A stretch of DNA of 64,000 bases from Sipunculus nudus. Its lineage: Eukaryota > Annelida > Sipuncula > Golfingiida > Sipunculidae. The notes under the pieces were generated by a model. That model saw only the letters and a list, made by a program, of their open reading frames with translations. It did not search any database and was not told the DNA's origin. The translations under genes were made by a program, and so were the position numbers. The DNA lies in assembly GCA_026874595.1 (NCBI GenBank), contig CM049314.1, positions 53,551,812 to 53,615,811 on the forward strand. Reading direction: 5' to 3'. Shown piece after piece: positions 34,220 through 49,100 of the stretch (positions are counted from its first letter, which is position 1; each line of letters opens with the position of its first letter).

Positions 34220-37200
34220 AGAGGTATCGTGTTAGCAGGATGGTCTTGTGAGCAGAGATATCGTGTCAACAGTGTCAGAGGTATCGTGTCAGCAAGATGG
34301 TAATGTAAACAGAGGTTTCGTGTCAGCAAAATGGTCGTGTAAACAGAGCTATCGTGTCAGCAGGATGGTCGTGTAAGTAGAGGTATCGTGTCAGCAGGAT
34401 GGTCTTGTGAGCAGAGGTATCGTGTCAGCAGGATAGTCTTGTGAGCAGATGTATCGTGTCAGCAGGAAAGTCTTGTGAGCAGAGGTATCGTGTCAGCAGG
34501 ATGGTCGTGTAAACAGAGGTATCGTGTGAGCGGAATGGTCTTGTTAACAGAGTTATCGTGTCAACAGCATGGTCATTTAAACAGAGGTATCGTGTCAGCA
34601 GGATGGTCGTATAAGCAGAGGTATCGTGTCAGCAGGATGTTCGTGTAAACAGAGGTATCGTGTGAGCAGGATGGTCTTGTTAACAGAGGTATCGCGTTAA
34701 CAGGATGGTCATGTAAGCAGAGGTATCGTGTCAGCACGATGGTCGTGTAAGCAGAGGTATCATGTCAGCATGATGGTCGTGTAAACAGAGGTATTGTGTG
34801 AGCAGGATGGTCTTGTTAACAGAGCTATCGTGTCAATAGAATGGTCATGTAAACAGAGGTATCGTGTCAGCGGGATGGTCATGTAAACAGAGGTATCGTG
34901 TCAGCAGGATGGTCTTGTTAACAGAGGTATCGTGTCAACAGGATGGTCGTGTAAGCAGAGGTATCGTGTCAGCAGGATGGTCTTGTGAGCAGAGGTATCG
35001 TGTCAGCAGGATGGTAATGTAAATAGAGGTATCGTGTCAGCAGGATGGTCTTGTAAGCAGAGGTATCGTGTCAACAGGATGGTCGTGTAAGCAGAGGTAT
35101 CGTGTCAGCAGGAAGGTCTTGTGAGCAGAGGTATCGTGTCAGCAGGATGGTAATGTAAACAGAGGTATCGTGTCAGCAGGATGGTCTTGTAAGCAGAGGT
35201 ATCGTGTCAGCAGGAATATTCCTGTAAGCAGAGGTATCGTGTCAGCAGGATGGTAATGTAAACAGAGGTATCGTGTCAGCAGGATGGTCGTGTAAACAGA
35301 GGTATTTTGTGAGCAGGATGGTCTTGTTAACAGAGCTATCATGTCAATAGGATGGTCATGTAAACAGAGGTATCGTGTCAGCAGGATGGTCGTGTAAGGA
35401 GAGGTATCGTGTTAGCAGGATGGTCTTGTGAGCAGAGATATCGTGTCAACAGTGTCAGAGGTATCGTGTCAGCAAGATGGTAATGTAAACAGAGGTTTCG
35501 TGTCAGCAAAATGGTCGTGTAAACAGAGCTATCGTGTCAGCAGGATGGTCGTGTAAGTAGAGGTATCGTGTCAGCAGGATGGTCTTGTGAGCAGAGGTAT
35601 CGTGTCAGCAGGATAGTCTTGTGAGCAGATGTATCGTGTCAGCAGGAAAGTCTTGTGAGCAGAGGTATCGTGTCAGCAGGATGGTCGTGTAAACAGAGGT
35701 ATCGTGTGAGCGGAATGGTCTTGTTAACAGAGTTATCGTGTCAACAGCATGGTCATTTAAACAGAGGTATCGTGTCAGCAGGATGGTCGTATAAGCAGAG
35801 GTATCGTGTCAGCAGGATGTTCGTGTAAACAGAGGTATCGTGTGAGCAGGATGGTCTTGTTAACAGAGGTATCGCGTCAACAGGATGGTCATGTAAGCAG
35901 AGGTATCGTGTCAGCACGATGGTCGTGTAAGCAGAGGTATCATGTCAGCATGATGGTCGTGTAAACAGAGGTATTGTGTGAGCAGGATGGTCTTGTTAAC
36001 AGAGCTATCGTGTCAATAGAATGGTCATGTAAACAGAGGTATCGTGTCAGCGGGATGGTCATGTAAACAGAGGTATCGTGTCAGCAGGATGGTCGTGTAA
36101 GGAGAGGTATCGTGTCAGCAGGATGGTCTTGTGAGCAGAGGTATCGTGTCAGCAGGATGGTCTTGTGAGCAGAAGTATCGTGTCAACAGGATGGTCATGT
36201 AAACAGAGGTATCGTGTCAGCAGGATGGTCATGTAAACAGAGGTATCTTGTGAGCAGGATGGTCTTGTTAACAGTGGTATCGTGTGAGCAGGATGGTCTT
36301 GTTAACAGAAGTATCGTGTCAACAGGATGGTCATGTAAACAAAAGTATCCTGTCAGCAGGATGGTCGTGTAAGCAGAGGTATCGTGTCAACAGGATGGTC
36401 GTGTAAACAGAGGTATCGTGTGAGCGGGATGGTCTTGTTAACAGAGGTATCGTGTCAACAGGATGGTCGTGTAAACAGAGGTATCGTGTGAGCGGGATGG
36501 TCTTGTTAACAGAGTTATCGTGTCAACAGGATGGTCATGTAAGCAGAGGTATCGTGTCAACAGGATGGTCATGTAAGCAGAGGTATCGTGTCAGCAGGAT
36601 GGTCTTGTAAGCAGAGGTATCGTGTCAGCAGGATGGTCGTGTAAGCAGAGGTATCGTGTCAGCAGGATGGTAATGTAAACAGAGGTATCGTGTCAGCAGG
36701 ATGGTCTTATGAGAAGAGGTATCGTGTCAGCAGGATGGTCGTGTAAACAGAGGTATCGTGTGAGCGGGATGGTCTTGTTAACAGAGGTATCGTGTCAACA
36801 GGATGGTCGTGTAAGCAGAGGTATCGTGTCAGCAGGATGGTCTTGTGAGCAGAGGTATCGTGTCAGCAGGATAGTCTTGTGAGCAGAGGTATCGTGTCAG
36901 CAGGATAGTCTTGTGAGCAGAGGTATCGTGTCAGCAGGATGGTCGTGTAAACAGAGGTATTTTGTGAGCAGGATGGTCTTGTTAACAGAGCTATCGTGTC
37001 AATAGGATGGTCATGTAAACAGAGGTATCGTGTCAGCAGGATGGTCGTGTAAGGAGAGGTATCGTGTTAGCAGGATGGTCTTGTGAGCAGAGATATCGTG
37101 TCAACAGTGTCAGAGGTATCGTGTCAGCAAGATGGTAATGTAAACAGAGGTTTCGTGTCAGCAAAATGGTCGTGTAAACAGAGCTATCGTGTCAGCAGGA

Positions 37201-40200
37201 TGGTCGTGTAAGTAGAGGTATCGTGTCAGCAGGATGGTCTTGTGAGCAGAGGTATCGTGTCAGCAGGATAGTCTTGTGAGCAGATGTATCGTGTCAGCAG
37301 GAAAGTCTTGTGAGCAGAGGTATCGTGTCAGCAGGATGGTCGTGTAAACAGAGGTATCGTGTGAGCGGAATGGTCTTGTTAACAGAGTTATCGTGTCAAC
37401 AGCATGGTCATTTAAACAGAGGTATCGTGTCAGCAGGATGGTCGTATAAGCAGAGGTATCGTGTCAGCAGGATGTTCGTGTAAACAGAGGTATCGTGTGA
37501 GCAGGATGGTCTTGTTAACAGAGGTATCGCGTCAACAGGATGGTCATGTAAGCAGAGGTATCGTGTCAGCACGATGGTCGTGTAAGCAGAGGTATCATGT
37601 CAGCATGATGGTCGTGTAAACAGAGGTATTGTGTGAGCAGGATGGTCTTGTTAACAGAGCTATCGTGTCAATAGAATGGTCATGTAAACAGAGGTATCGT
37701 GTCAGCGGGATGGTCATGTAAACAGAGGTATCGTGTCAGCAGGATGGTCGTGTAAGGAGAGGTATCGTGTCAGCAGGATGGTCTTGTGAGCAGAGGTATC
37801 GTGTCAGCAGGATGGTCTTGTGAGCAGAAGTATCGTGTCAACAGGATGGTCATGTAAACAGAGGTATCGTGTCAGCAGGATGGTCTTGTTAACAGAGGTA
37901 TCGTGTGAGCAGGATGGTCTTGTTAACAGAAGTATCGTGTCAACAGGATGGTCATGTAAACAAAAGTATCCTGTCAGCAGGATGGTCGTGTAAGCAGAGG
38001 TATCGTGTCAACAGGATGGTCGTGTAAACAGAGGTATTTTGTGAGCAGGATGGTCTTGTTAACAGAGCTATCATGTCAATAGGATGGTCATGTAAACAGA
38101 GGTATCGTGTCAGCAGGATGGTCGTGTAAGGAGAGGTATCGTGTTAGCAGGATGGTCTTGTGAGCAGAGATATCGTGTCAACAGTGTCAGAGGTATCGTG
38201 TCAGCAAGATGGTAATGTAAACAGAGGTTTCGTGTCAGCAAAATGGTCGTGTAAACAGAGCTATCGTGTCAGCAGGATGGTCGTGTAAGTAGAGGTATCG
38301 TGTCAGCAGGATGGTCTTGTGAGCAGAGGTATCGTGTCAGCAGGATAGTCTTGTGAGCAGATGTATCGTGTCAGCAGGAAAGTCTTGTGAGCAGAGGTAT
38401 CGTGTCAGCAGGATGGTCGTGTAAACAGAGGTATCGTGTGAGCGGAATGGTCTTGTTAACAGAGTTATCGTGTCAACAGCATGGTCATTTAAACAGAGGT
38501 ATCGTGTCAGCAGGATGGTCGTATAAGCAGAGGTATCGTGTCAGCAGGATGTTCGTGTAAACAGAGGTATCGTGTGAGCAGGATGGTCTTGTTAACAGAG
38601 GTATCGCGTCAACAGGATGGTCATGTAAGCAGAGGTATCGTGTCAGCACGATGGTCGTGTAAGCAGAGGTATCATGTCAGCATGATGGTCGTGTAAACAG
38701 AGGTATTGTGTGAGCAGGATGGTCTTGTTAACAGAGCTATCGTGTCAATAGAATGGTCATGTAAACAGAGGTATCGTGTCAGCGGGATGGTCATGTAAAC
38801 AGAGGTATCGTGTCAGCAGGATGGTCGTGTAAGAAGAGGTATCGTGTCAGCAGGATGGTCTTGTGAGCAGAGGTATCGTGTCAGCAGGATGGTCTTGTGA
38901 GCAGAAGTATCGTGTCAACAGGATGGTCATGTAAACAGAGGTATCGTGTCAGCAGGATGGTCATGTAAACAGAGGTATCGTGTGAGCAGGATGGTCTTGT
39001 TAACAGAGGTATCGTGTGAGCAGGATGGTCTTGTTAACAGAAGTATCGTGTCAACAGGATGGTCATGTAAACAAAAGTATCCTGTCAGCAGGATGGTCGT
39101 GTAAGCAGAGGTATCGTGTCAACAGGATGGTCGTGTAAACAGAGGTATCGTGTGAGCGGGATGGTCTTGTTAACAGAGGTATCGTGTCAACAGGATCGTC
39201 GTGTAAACAGAGGTATCGTGTGAGCGGGATGGTTGTGTAAGCAGAGGTATCGTGTCAGCAGGATGGTCGTGTAAGCAGAGGTATCGTGTCAGCAGGATGG
39301 TCGTGTAAGCAGAGGTATCGTGTCAGCAGGATGGTCGTGTAAGCAGAGGTATCATGTCAGCATGATGGTCGTGTAAACAGAGGTATTTTGTGAGCAGGAT
39401 GGTCTTGTTAACAGAGCTATCGTGTCAATAGGATGGTCATGTAAACAGAGGTATCGTGTCAGCAGGATGGTCGTGTAAACAGAGGTATCGTGTGAGCGGG
39501 ATGGTCTTGTTAACAGAGGTATCGTGTCAACAGGATGGTCGTGTAAACAGAGGTATCGTGTGAGCGGGATGGTCTTGTTAACAGAGTTATCGTGTCAACA
39601 GGATGGTCATGTAAGCAGAGGTATCGTGTCAACAGGATGGTCATGTAAGCAGAGGTATCGTGTCAGTAGGATGGTCTCGTAAGCAGAGGTATCGTGTCAG
39701 CAGGATGGTCGTGTAAGCAGAGGTATCGTGTCAGCAGGATGGTAATGTAAACAGAGGTATCGTGTCAGCAGGATGGTCTTATGAGAATAGGTATTGTGTC
39801 AGCAGGATGGTCGTGTAAACAGAGGTATCGTGTGAGCGGGATGGTCTTGTTAACAGAGGTATCGTGTCAACAGGATGGTCGTGTAAGCAGAGGTATCGTG
39901 TCAGCAGGATGGTCTTGTGAGCAGAGGTATCGTGTCAGCAGGATAGTCTTGTGAGCAGAGGTATCGTGTCAGCAGGATAGTCTTGTGAGCAGAGGTATCG
40001 TGTCAGCAGGATGGTCGTGTAAACAGAGGTATTTTGTGAGCAGGATGGTCTTGTTAACAGAGCTATCGTGTCAATAGGATGGTCATGTAAACAGAGGTAT
40101 CGTGTCAGCAGGATGGTCGTGTAAGGAGAGGTATCGTGTTAGCAGGATGGTCTTGTGAGCAGAGATATCGTGTCAACAGTGTCAGAGGTATCGTGTCAGC

Positions 40201-42896
40201 AGGATGGTCGTATAAGCAGAGGTATCGTGTCAGCAGGATGTTCGTGTAAACAGAGGTATCGTGTGAGCAGGATGGTCTTGTTAACAGAGGTATCGCGTCA
40301 ACAGGATGGTCATGTAAGCAGAGGTATCGTGTCAGCACGATGGTCGTGTAAGCAGAGGTATCATGTCAGCATGATGGTCGTGTAAACAGAGGTATTGTGT
40401 GAGCAGGATGGTCTTGTTAACAGAGCTATCGTGTCAATAGAATGGTCATGTAAACAGAGGTATCGTGTCAGCGGGATGGTCATGTAAACAGAGGTATCGT
40501 GTCAACAGGATGGTCATGTGAGCAGAAGTATCGTGTCAACAGGATGGTCATGTAAACAGAGGTATCGTGTCAGCAGGATGGTCATGTAAACAGAGGTATC
40601 GTGTGAGCAGGATGGTCTTGTTAACAGAGGTATCGTGTGAGCAGGATGGTAGTATAAGCAGAGGTATCGTGTCAGCAGGATGGTCTTGTTAACAGAGGTA
40701 TCGTGTCAACAGGATGGTCATGTAAGCAGAGATATCGTGTCAGCAGGATGGTCTTGTTTACAGAGGTATCGTGTCAACAGGATGGTCATGTAAGCAGAGG
40801 TATCGTGTGAGCAGGATGGTCTTGTTAACAGAGGTATCGCGTCAACAGGATGGTCATGTAAGCAGAGGTATCGTGTCAGCACGATGGTCGTGTAAGCAGA
40901 GGTATCATGTCAGCATGATGGTCGTGTAAACAGAGGTATTGTGTGAGCAGGATGGTCTTGTTAACAGAGCTATCGTGTCAATAGAATGGTCATGTAAACA
41001 GAGGTATCGTGTCAGCGGGATGGTCATGTAAACAGAGGTATCGTGTCAGCAGGATGGTCGTGTAAGGAGAGGTATCGTGTCAGCAGGATGGTCTTGTGAG
41101 CAGAGGTATCGTGTCAGCAGGATGGTCTTGTGAGCAGAAGTATCGTGTCAACAGGATGGTCATGTAAACAGAGGTATCGTGTGAGCAGGATGGTCTTGTT
41201 AACAGAGGTATCGTGTGAGCAGGATGGTCTTGTTAACAGAAGTATCGTGTCAACAGGATGGTCATGTAAACAAAAGTATCCTGTCAGCAGGATGGTCGTG
41301 TAAGCAGAGGTATCGTGTCAACAGGATGGTCGTGTAAACAGAGGTATTTTGTGAGCAGGATGGTCTTGTTAACAGAGCTATCATGTCAATAGGATGGTCA
41401 TGTAAACAGAGGTATCGTGTCAGCAGGATGGTCGTGTAAGGAGAGGTATCGTGTTAGCAGGATGGTCTTGTGAGCAGAGATATCGTGTCAACAGTGTCAG
41501 AGGTATCGTGTCAGCAAGATGGTAATGTAAACAGAGGTTTCGTGTCAGCAAAATGGTCGTGTAAACAGAGCTATCGTGTCAGCAGGATGGTCGTGTAAGT
41601 AGAGGTATCGTGTCAGCAGGATGGTCTTGTGAGCAGAGGTATCGTGTCAGCAGGATAGTCTTGTGAGCAGATGTATCGTGTCAGCAGGAAAGTCTTGTGA
41701 GCAGAGGTATCGTGTCAGCAGGATGGTCGTGTAAACAGAGGTATCGTGTGAGCGGAATGGTCTTGTTAACAGAGTTATCGTGTCAACAGCATGGTCATTT
41801 AAACAGAGGTATCGTGTCAGCAGGATGGTCGTATAAGCAGAGGTATCGTGTCAGCAGGATGTTCGTGTAAACAGAGGTATCGTGTGAGCAGGATGGTCTT
41901 GTTAACAGAGGTATCGCGTCAACAGGATGGTCATGTAAGCAGAGGTATCGTGTCAGCACGATGGTCGTGTAAGCAGAGGTATCATGTCAGCATGATGGTC
42001 GTGTAAACAGAGGTATTGTGTGAGCAGGATGGTCTTGTTAACAGAGCTATCGTGTCAATAGAATGGTCATGTAAACAGAGGTATCGTGTCAGCGGGATGG
42101 TCATGTAAACAGAGGTATCGTGTCAGCAGGATGGTCGTGTAAGAAGAGGTATCGTGTCAGCAGGATGGTCTTGTGAGCAGAGGTATCGTGTCAGCAGGAT
42201 GGTCTTGTGAGCAGAAGTATCGTGTCAACAGGATGGTCATGTAAACAGAGGTATCGTGTCAGCAGGATGGTCATGTAAACAGAGGTATCGTGTGAGCAGG
42301 ATGGTCTTGTTAACAGAGGTATCGTGTGAGCAGGATGGTCTTGTTAACAGAAGTATCGTGTCAACAGGATGGTCATGTAAACAAAAGTATCCTGTCAGCA
42401 GGATGGTCGTGTAAGCAGAGGTATCGTGTCAACAGGATGGTCGTGTAAACAGAGGTATCGTGTGAGCGGGATGGTCTTGTTAACAGAGGTATCGTGTCAA
42501 CAGGATCGTCGTGTAAACAGAGGTATCGTGTGAGCGGGATGGTTGTGTAAGCAGAGGTATCGTGTCAGCAGGATGGTCGTGTAAGCAGAGGTATCGTGTC
42601 AGCAGGATGGTCGTGTAAGCAGAGGTATCGTGTCAGCAGGATGGTCGTGTAAGCAGAGGTATCATGTCAGCATGATGGTCGTGTAAACAGAGGTATTTTG
42701 TGAGCAGGATGGTCTTGTTAACAGAGCTATCGTGTCAATAGGATGGTCATGTAAACAGAGGTATCGTGTCAGCAGGATGGTCGTGTAAACAGAGGTATCG
42801 TGTGAGCGGGATGGTCTTGTTAACAGAGGTATCGTGTCAACAGGATGGTCGTGTAAACAGAGGTATCGTGTGAGCGGGATGGTCTTGTTAACAGAG
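34220..42896 (+). repeat. 8,945-bp higher-order repeat, first copy
   Basis: Markers at 34,265, 35,445, 37,100, 38,177, 40,172 and 41,487 recur at exactly +8,945 in the second copy. One period contains 259 full monomers, six 23-bp monomers and one extra base from a 35-bp variant carrying GGAATATTCCTG. By eye, identity holds from 34,220 to 42,896. At least three substitutions were found (for example ATGGTCTCGTAAGC near 39,676 against CTTGT in the other copy). Confidence 0.85.
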
Positions 42897-43164
42897 GTAT
42901 CGTGTCAACAGGATGGTCGTGTAAGCAGAGGTATCGTGTCAGCAGGATGGTCTTGTGAGCAGAGGTATCGTGTCAGCAGGATAGTCTTGTGAGCAGAGGT
43001 ATCGTGTCAGCAGGATAGTCTTGTGAGCAGAGGTATCGTGTCAGCAGGATGGTCGTGTAAACAGAGGTATTTTGTGAGCAGGATGGTCTTGTTAACAGAG
43101 CTATCGTGTCAATAGGATGGTCATGTAAACAGAGGTATCGTGTCAGCAGGATGGTCGTGTAAGG

Positions 43165-46100
43165 AGAGGTATCGTGTTAGCAGGATGGTCTTGTGAGCAG
43201 AGATATCGTGTCAACAGTGTCAGAGGTATCGTGTCAGCAAGATGGTAATGTAAACAGAGGTTTCGTGTCAGCAAAATGGTCGTGTAAACAGAGCTATCGT
43301 GTCAGCAGGATGGTCGTGTAAGTAGAGGTATCGTGTCAGCAGGATGGTCTTGTGAGCAGAGGTATCGTGTCAGCAGGATAGTCTTGTGAGCAGATGTATC
43401 GTGTCAGCAGGAAAGTCTTGTGAGCAGAGGTATCGTGTCAGCAGGATGGTCGTGTAAACAGAGGTATCGTGTGAGCGGAATGGTCTTGTTAACAGAGTTA
43501 TCGTGTCAACAGCATGGTCATTTAAACAGAGGTATCGTGTCAGCAGGATGGTCGTATAAGCAGAGGTATCGTGTCAGCAGGATGTTCGTGTAAACAGAGG
43601 TATCGTGTGAGCAGGATGGTCTTGTTAACAGAGGTATCGCGTCAACAGGATGGTCATGTAAGCAGAGGTATCGTGTCAGCACGATGGTCGTGTAAGCAGA
43701 GGTATCATGTCAGCATGATGGTCGTGTAAACAGAGGTATTGTGTGAGCAGGATGGTCTTGTTAACAGAGCTATCGTGTCAATAGAATGGTCATGTAAACA
43801 GAGGTATCGTGTCAGCGGGATGGTCATGTAAACAGAGGTATCGTGTCAGCAGGATGGTCTTGTTAACAGAGGTATCGTGTCAACAGGATGGTCGTGTAAG
43901 CAGAGGTATCGTGTCAGCAGGATGGTCTTGTGAGCAGAGGTATCGTGTCAGCAGGATGGTAATGTAAACAGAGGTATCGTGTCAGCAGGATGGTCTTGTA
44001 AGCAGAGGTATCGTGTCAACAGGATGGTCGTGTAAGCAGAGGTATCGTGTCAGCAGGAAGGTCTTGTGAGCAGAGGTATCGTGTCAGCAGGATGGTAATG
44101 TAAACAGAGGTATCGTGTCAGCAGGATGGTCTTGTAAGCAGAGGTATCGTGTCAGCAGGAATATTCCTGTAAGCAGAGGTATCGTGTCAGCAGGATGGTA
44201 ATGTAAACAGAGGTATCGTGTCAGCAGGATGGTCGTGTAAACAGAGGTATTTTGTGAGCAGGATGGTCTTGTTAACAGAGCTATCATGTCAATAGGATGG
44301 TCATGTAAACAGAGGTATCGTGTCAGCAGGATGGTCGTGTAAGGAGAGGTATCGTGTTAGCAGGATGGTCTTGTGAGCAGAGATATCGTGTCAACAGTGT
44401 CAGAGGTATCGTGTCAGCAAGATGGTAATGTAAACAGAGGTTTCGTGTCAGCAAAATGGTCGTGTAAACAGAGCTATCGTGTCAGCAGGATGGTCGTGTA
44501 AGTAGAGGTATCGTGTCAGCAGGATGGTCTTGTGAGCAGAGGTATCGTGTCAGCAGGATAGTCTTGTGAGCAGATGTATCGTGTCAGCAGGAAAGTCTTG
44601 TGAGCAGAGGTATCGTGTCAGCAGGATGGTCGTGTAAACAGAGGTATCGTGTGAGCGGAATGGTCTTGTTAACAGAGTTATCGTGTCAACAGCATGGTCA
44701 TTTAAACAGAGGTATCGTGTCAGCAGGATGGTCGTATAAGCAGAGGTATCGTGTCAGCAGGATGTTCGTGTAAACAGAGGTATCGTGTGAGCAGGATGGT
44801 CTTGTTAACAGAGGTATCGCGTCAACAGGATGGTCATGTAAGCAGAGGTATCGTGTCAGCACGATGGTCGTGTAAGCAGAGGTATCATGTCAGCATGATG
44901 GTCGTGTAAACAGAGGTATTGTGTGAGCAGGATGGTCTTGTTAACAGAGCTATCGTGTCAATAGAATGGTCATGTAAACAGAGGTATCGTGTCAGCGGGA
45001 TGGTCATGTAAACAGAGGTATCGTGTCAGCAGGATGGTCGTGTAAGGAGAGGTATCGTGTCAGCAGGATGGTCTTGTGAGCAGAGGTATCGTGTCAGCAG
45101 GATGGTCTTGTGAGCAGAAGTATCGTGTCAACAGGATGGTCATGTAAACAGAGGTATCGTGTCAGCAGGATGGTCATGTAAACAGAGGTATCTTGTGAGC
45201 AGGATGGTCTTGTTAACAGTGGTATCGTGTGAGCAGGATGGTCTTGTTAACAGAAGTATCGTGTCAACAGGATGGTCATGTAAACAAAAGTATCCTGTCA
45301 GCAGGATGGTCGTGTAAGCAGAGGTATCGTGTCAACAGGATGGTCGTGTAAACAGAGGTATCGTGTGAGCGGGATGGTCTTGTTAACAGAGGTATCGTGT
45401 CAACAGGATGGTCGTGTAAACAGAGGTATCGTGTGAGCGGGATGGTCTTGTTAACAGAGTTATCGTGTCAACAGGATGGTCATGTAAGCAGAGGTATCGT
45501 GTCAACAGGATGGTCATGTAAGCAGAGGTATCGTGTCAGCAGGATGGTCTTGTAAGCAGAGGTATCGTGTCAGCAGGATGGTCGTGTAAGCAGAGGTATC
45601 GTGTCAGCAGGATGGTAATGTAAACAGAGGTATCGTGTCAGCAGGATGGTCTTATGAGAAGAGGTATCGTGTCAGCAGGATGGTCGTGTAAACAGAGGTA
45701 TCGTGTGAGCGGGATGGTCTTGTTAACAGAGGTATCGTGTCAACAGGATGGTCGTGTAAGCAGAGGTATCGTGTCAGCAGGATGGTCTTGTGAGCAGAGG
45801 TATCGTGTCAGCAGGATAGTCTTGTGAGCAGAGGTATCGTGTCAGCAGGATAGTCTTGTGAGCAGAGGTATCGTGTCAGCAGGATGGTCGTGTAAACAGA
45901 GGTATTTTGTGAGCAGGATGGTCTTGTTAACAGAGCTATCGTGTCAATAGGATGGTCATGTAAACAGAGGTATCGTGTCAGCAGGATGGTCGTGTAAGGA
46001 GAGGTATCGTGTTAGCAGGATGGTCTTGTGAGCAGAGATATCGTGTCAACAGTGTCAGAGGTATCGTGTCAGCAAGATGGTAATGTAAACAGAGGTTTCG

Positions 46101-49100
46101 TGTCAGCAAAATGGTCGTGTAAACAGAGCTATCGTGTCAGCAGGATGGTCGTGTAAGTAGAGGTATCGTGTCAGCAGGATGGTCTTGTGAGCAGAGGTAT
46201 CGTGTCAGCAGGATAGTCTTGTGAGCAGATGTATCGTGTCAGCAGGAAAGTCTTGTGAGCAGAGGTATCGTGTCAGCAGGATGGTCGTGTAAACAGAGGT
46301 ATCGTGTGAGCGGAATGGTCTTGTTAACAGAGTTATCGTGTCAACAGCATGGTCATTTAAACAGAGGTATCGTGTCAGCAGGATGGTCGTATAAGCAGAG
46401 GTATCGTGTCAGCAGGATGTTCGTGTAAACAGAGGTATCGTGTGAGCAGGATGGTCTTGTTAACAGAGGTATCGCGTCAACAGGATGGTCATGTAAGCAG
46501 AGGTATCGTGTCAGCACGATGGTCGTGTAAGCAGAGGTATCATGTCAGCATGATGGTCGTGTAAACAGAGGTATTGTGTGAGCAGGATGGTCTTGTTAAC
46601 AGAGCTATCGTGTCAATAGAATGGTCATGTAAACAGAGGTATCGTGTCAGCGGGATGGTCATGTAAACAGAGGTATCGTGTCAGCAGGATGGTCGTGTAA
46701 GGAGAGGTATCGTGTCAGCAGGATGGTCTTGTGAGCAGAGGTATCGTGTCAGCAGGATGGTCTTGTGAGCAGAAGTATCGTGTCAACAGGATGGTCATGT
46801 AAACAGAGGTATCGTGTCAGCAGGATGGTCTTGTTAACAGAGGTATCGTGTGAGCAGGATGGTCTTGTTAACAGAAGTATCGTGTCAACAGGATGGTCAT
46901 GTAAACAAAAGTATCCTGTCAGCAGGATGGTCGTGTAAGCAGAGGTATCGTGTCAACAGGATGGTCGTGTAAACAGAGGTATTTTGTGAGCAGGATGGTC
47001 TTGTTAACAGAGCTATCATGTCAATAGGATGGTCATGTAAACAGAGGTATCGTGTCAGCAGGATGGTCGTGTAAGGAGAGGTATCGTGTTAGCAGGATGG
47101 TCTTGTGAGCAGAGATATCGTGTCAACAGTGTCAGAGGTATCGTGTCAGCAAGATGGTAATGTAAACAGAGGTTTCGTGTCAGCAAAATGGTCGTGTAAA
47201 CAGAGCTATCGTGTCAGCAGGATGGTCGTGTAAGTAGAGGTATCGTGTCAGCAGGATGGTCTTGTGAGCAGAGGTATCGTGTCAGCAGGATAGTCTTGTG
47301 AGCAGATGTATCGTGTCAGCAGGAAAGTCTTGTGAGCAGAGGTATCGTGTCAGCAGGATGGTCGTGTAAACAGAGGTATCGTGTGAGCGGAATGGTCTTG
47401 TTAACAGAGTTATCGTGTCAACAGCATGGTCATTTAAACAGAGGTATCGTGTCAGCAGGATGGTCGTATAAGCAGAGGTATCGTGTCAGCAGGATGTTCG
47501 TGTAAACAGAGGTATCGTGTGAGCAGGATGGTCTTGTTAACAGAGGTATCGCGTCAACAGGATGGTCATGTAAGCAGAGGTATCGTGTCAGCACGATGGT
47601 CGTGTAAGCAGAGGTATCATGTCAGCATGATGGTCGTGTAAACAGAGGTATTGTGTGAGCAGGATGGTCTTGTTAACAGAGCTATCGTGTCAATAGAATG
47701 GTCATGTAAACAGAGGTATCGTGTCAGCGGGATGGTCATGTAAACAGAGGTATCGTGTCAGCAGGATGGTCGTGTAAGAAGAGGTATCGTGTCAGCAGGA
47801 TGGTCTTGTGAGCAGAGGTATCGTGTCAGCAGGATGGTCTTGTGAGCAGAAGTATCGTGTCAACAGGATGGTCATGTAAACAGAGGTATCGTGTCAGCAG
47901 GATGGTCATGTAAACAGAGGTATCGTGTGAGCAGGATGGTCTTGTTAACAGAGGTATCGTGTGAGCAGGATGGTCTTGTTAACAGAAGTATCGTGTCAAC
48001 AGGATGGTCATGTAAACAAAAGTATCCTGTCAGCAGGATGGTCGTGTAAGCAGAGGTATCGTGTCAACAGGATGGTCGTGTAAACAGAGGTATCGTGTGA
48101 GCGGGATGGTCTTGTTAACAGAGGTATCGTGTCAACAGGATCGTCGTGTAAACAGAGGTATCGTGTGAGCGGGATGGTTGTGTAAGCAGAGGTATCGTGT
48201 CAGCAGGATGGTCGTGTAAGCAGAGGTATCGTGTCAGCAGGATGGTCGTGTAAGCAGAGGTATCGTGTCAGCAGGATGGTCGTGTAAGCAGAGGTATCAT
48301 GTCAGCATGATGGTCGTGTAAACAGAGGTATTTTGTGAGCAGGATGGTCTTGTTAACAGAGCTATCGTGTCAATAGGATGGTCATGTAAACAGAGGTATC
48401 GTGTCAGCAGGATGGTCGTGTAAACAGAGGTATCGTGTGAGCGGGATGGTCTTGTTAACAGAGGTATCGTGTCAACAGGATGGTCGTGTAAACAGAGGTA
48501 TCGTGTGAGCGGGATGGTCTTGTTAACAGAGTTATCGTGTCAACAGGATGGTCATGTAAGCAGAGGTATCGTGTCAACAGGATGGTCATGTAAGCAGAGG
48601 TATCGTGTCAGTAGGATGGTCTTGTAAGCAGAGGTATCGTGTCAGCAGGATGGTCGTGTAAGCAGAGGTATCGTGTCAGCAGGATGGTAATGTAAACAGA
48701 GGTATCGTGTCAGCAGGATGGTCTTATGAGAATAGGTATTGTGTCAGCAGGATGGTCGTGTAAACAGAGGTATCGTGTGAGCGGGATGGTCTTGTTAACA
48801 GAGGTATCGTGTCAACAGGATGGTCGTGTAAGCAGAGGTATCGTGTCAGCAGGATGGTCTTGTGAGCAGAGGTATCGTGTCAGCAGGATAGTCTTGTGAG
48901 CAGAGGTATCGTGTCAGCAGGATAGTCTTGTGAGCAGAGGTATCGTGTCAGCAGGATGGTCGTGTAAACAGAGGTATTTTGTGAGCAGGATGGTCTTGTT
49001 AACAGAGCTATCGTGTCAATAGGATGGTCATGTAAACAGAGGTATCGTGTCAGCAGGATGGTCGTGTAAGGAGAGGTATCGTGTTAGCAGGATGGTCTTG

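Noticed and set aside
35139-35342. 67-codon minus-strand frame, also at 44,084-44,287
   Set aside because: It lies wholly inside the 34-bp satellite. Its second copy only reflects the 8,945-bp duplication. Stops recur in the monomer and 34 bp is not a codon multiple.
40105-40385. Overlapping 76- and 77-codon frames on opposite strands, repeated at 49,050, 52,360 and 56,067
   Set aside because: They are satellite sequence on both strands. The identical repeats come from duplicated blocks and not from conserved proteins.
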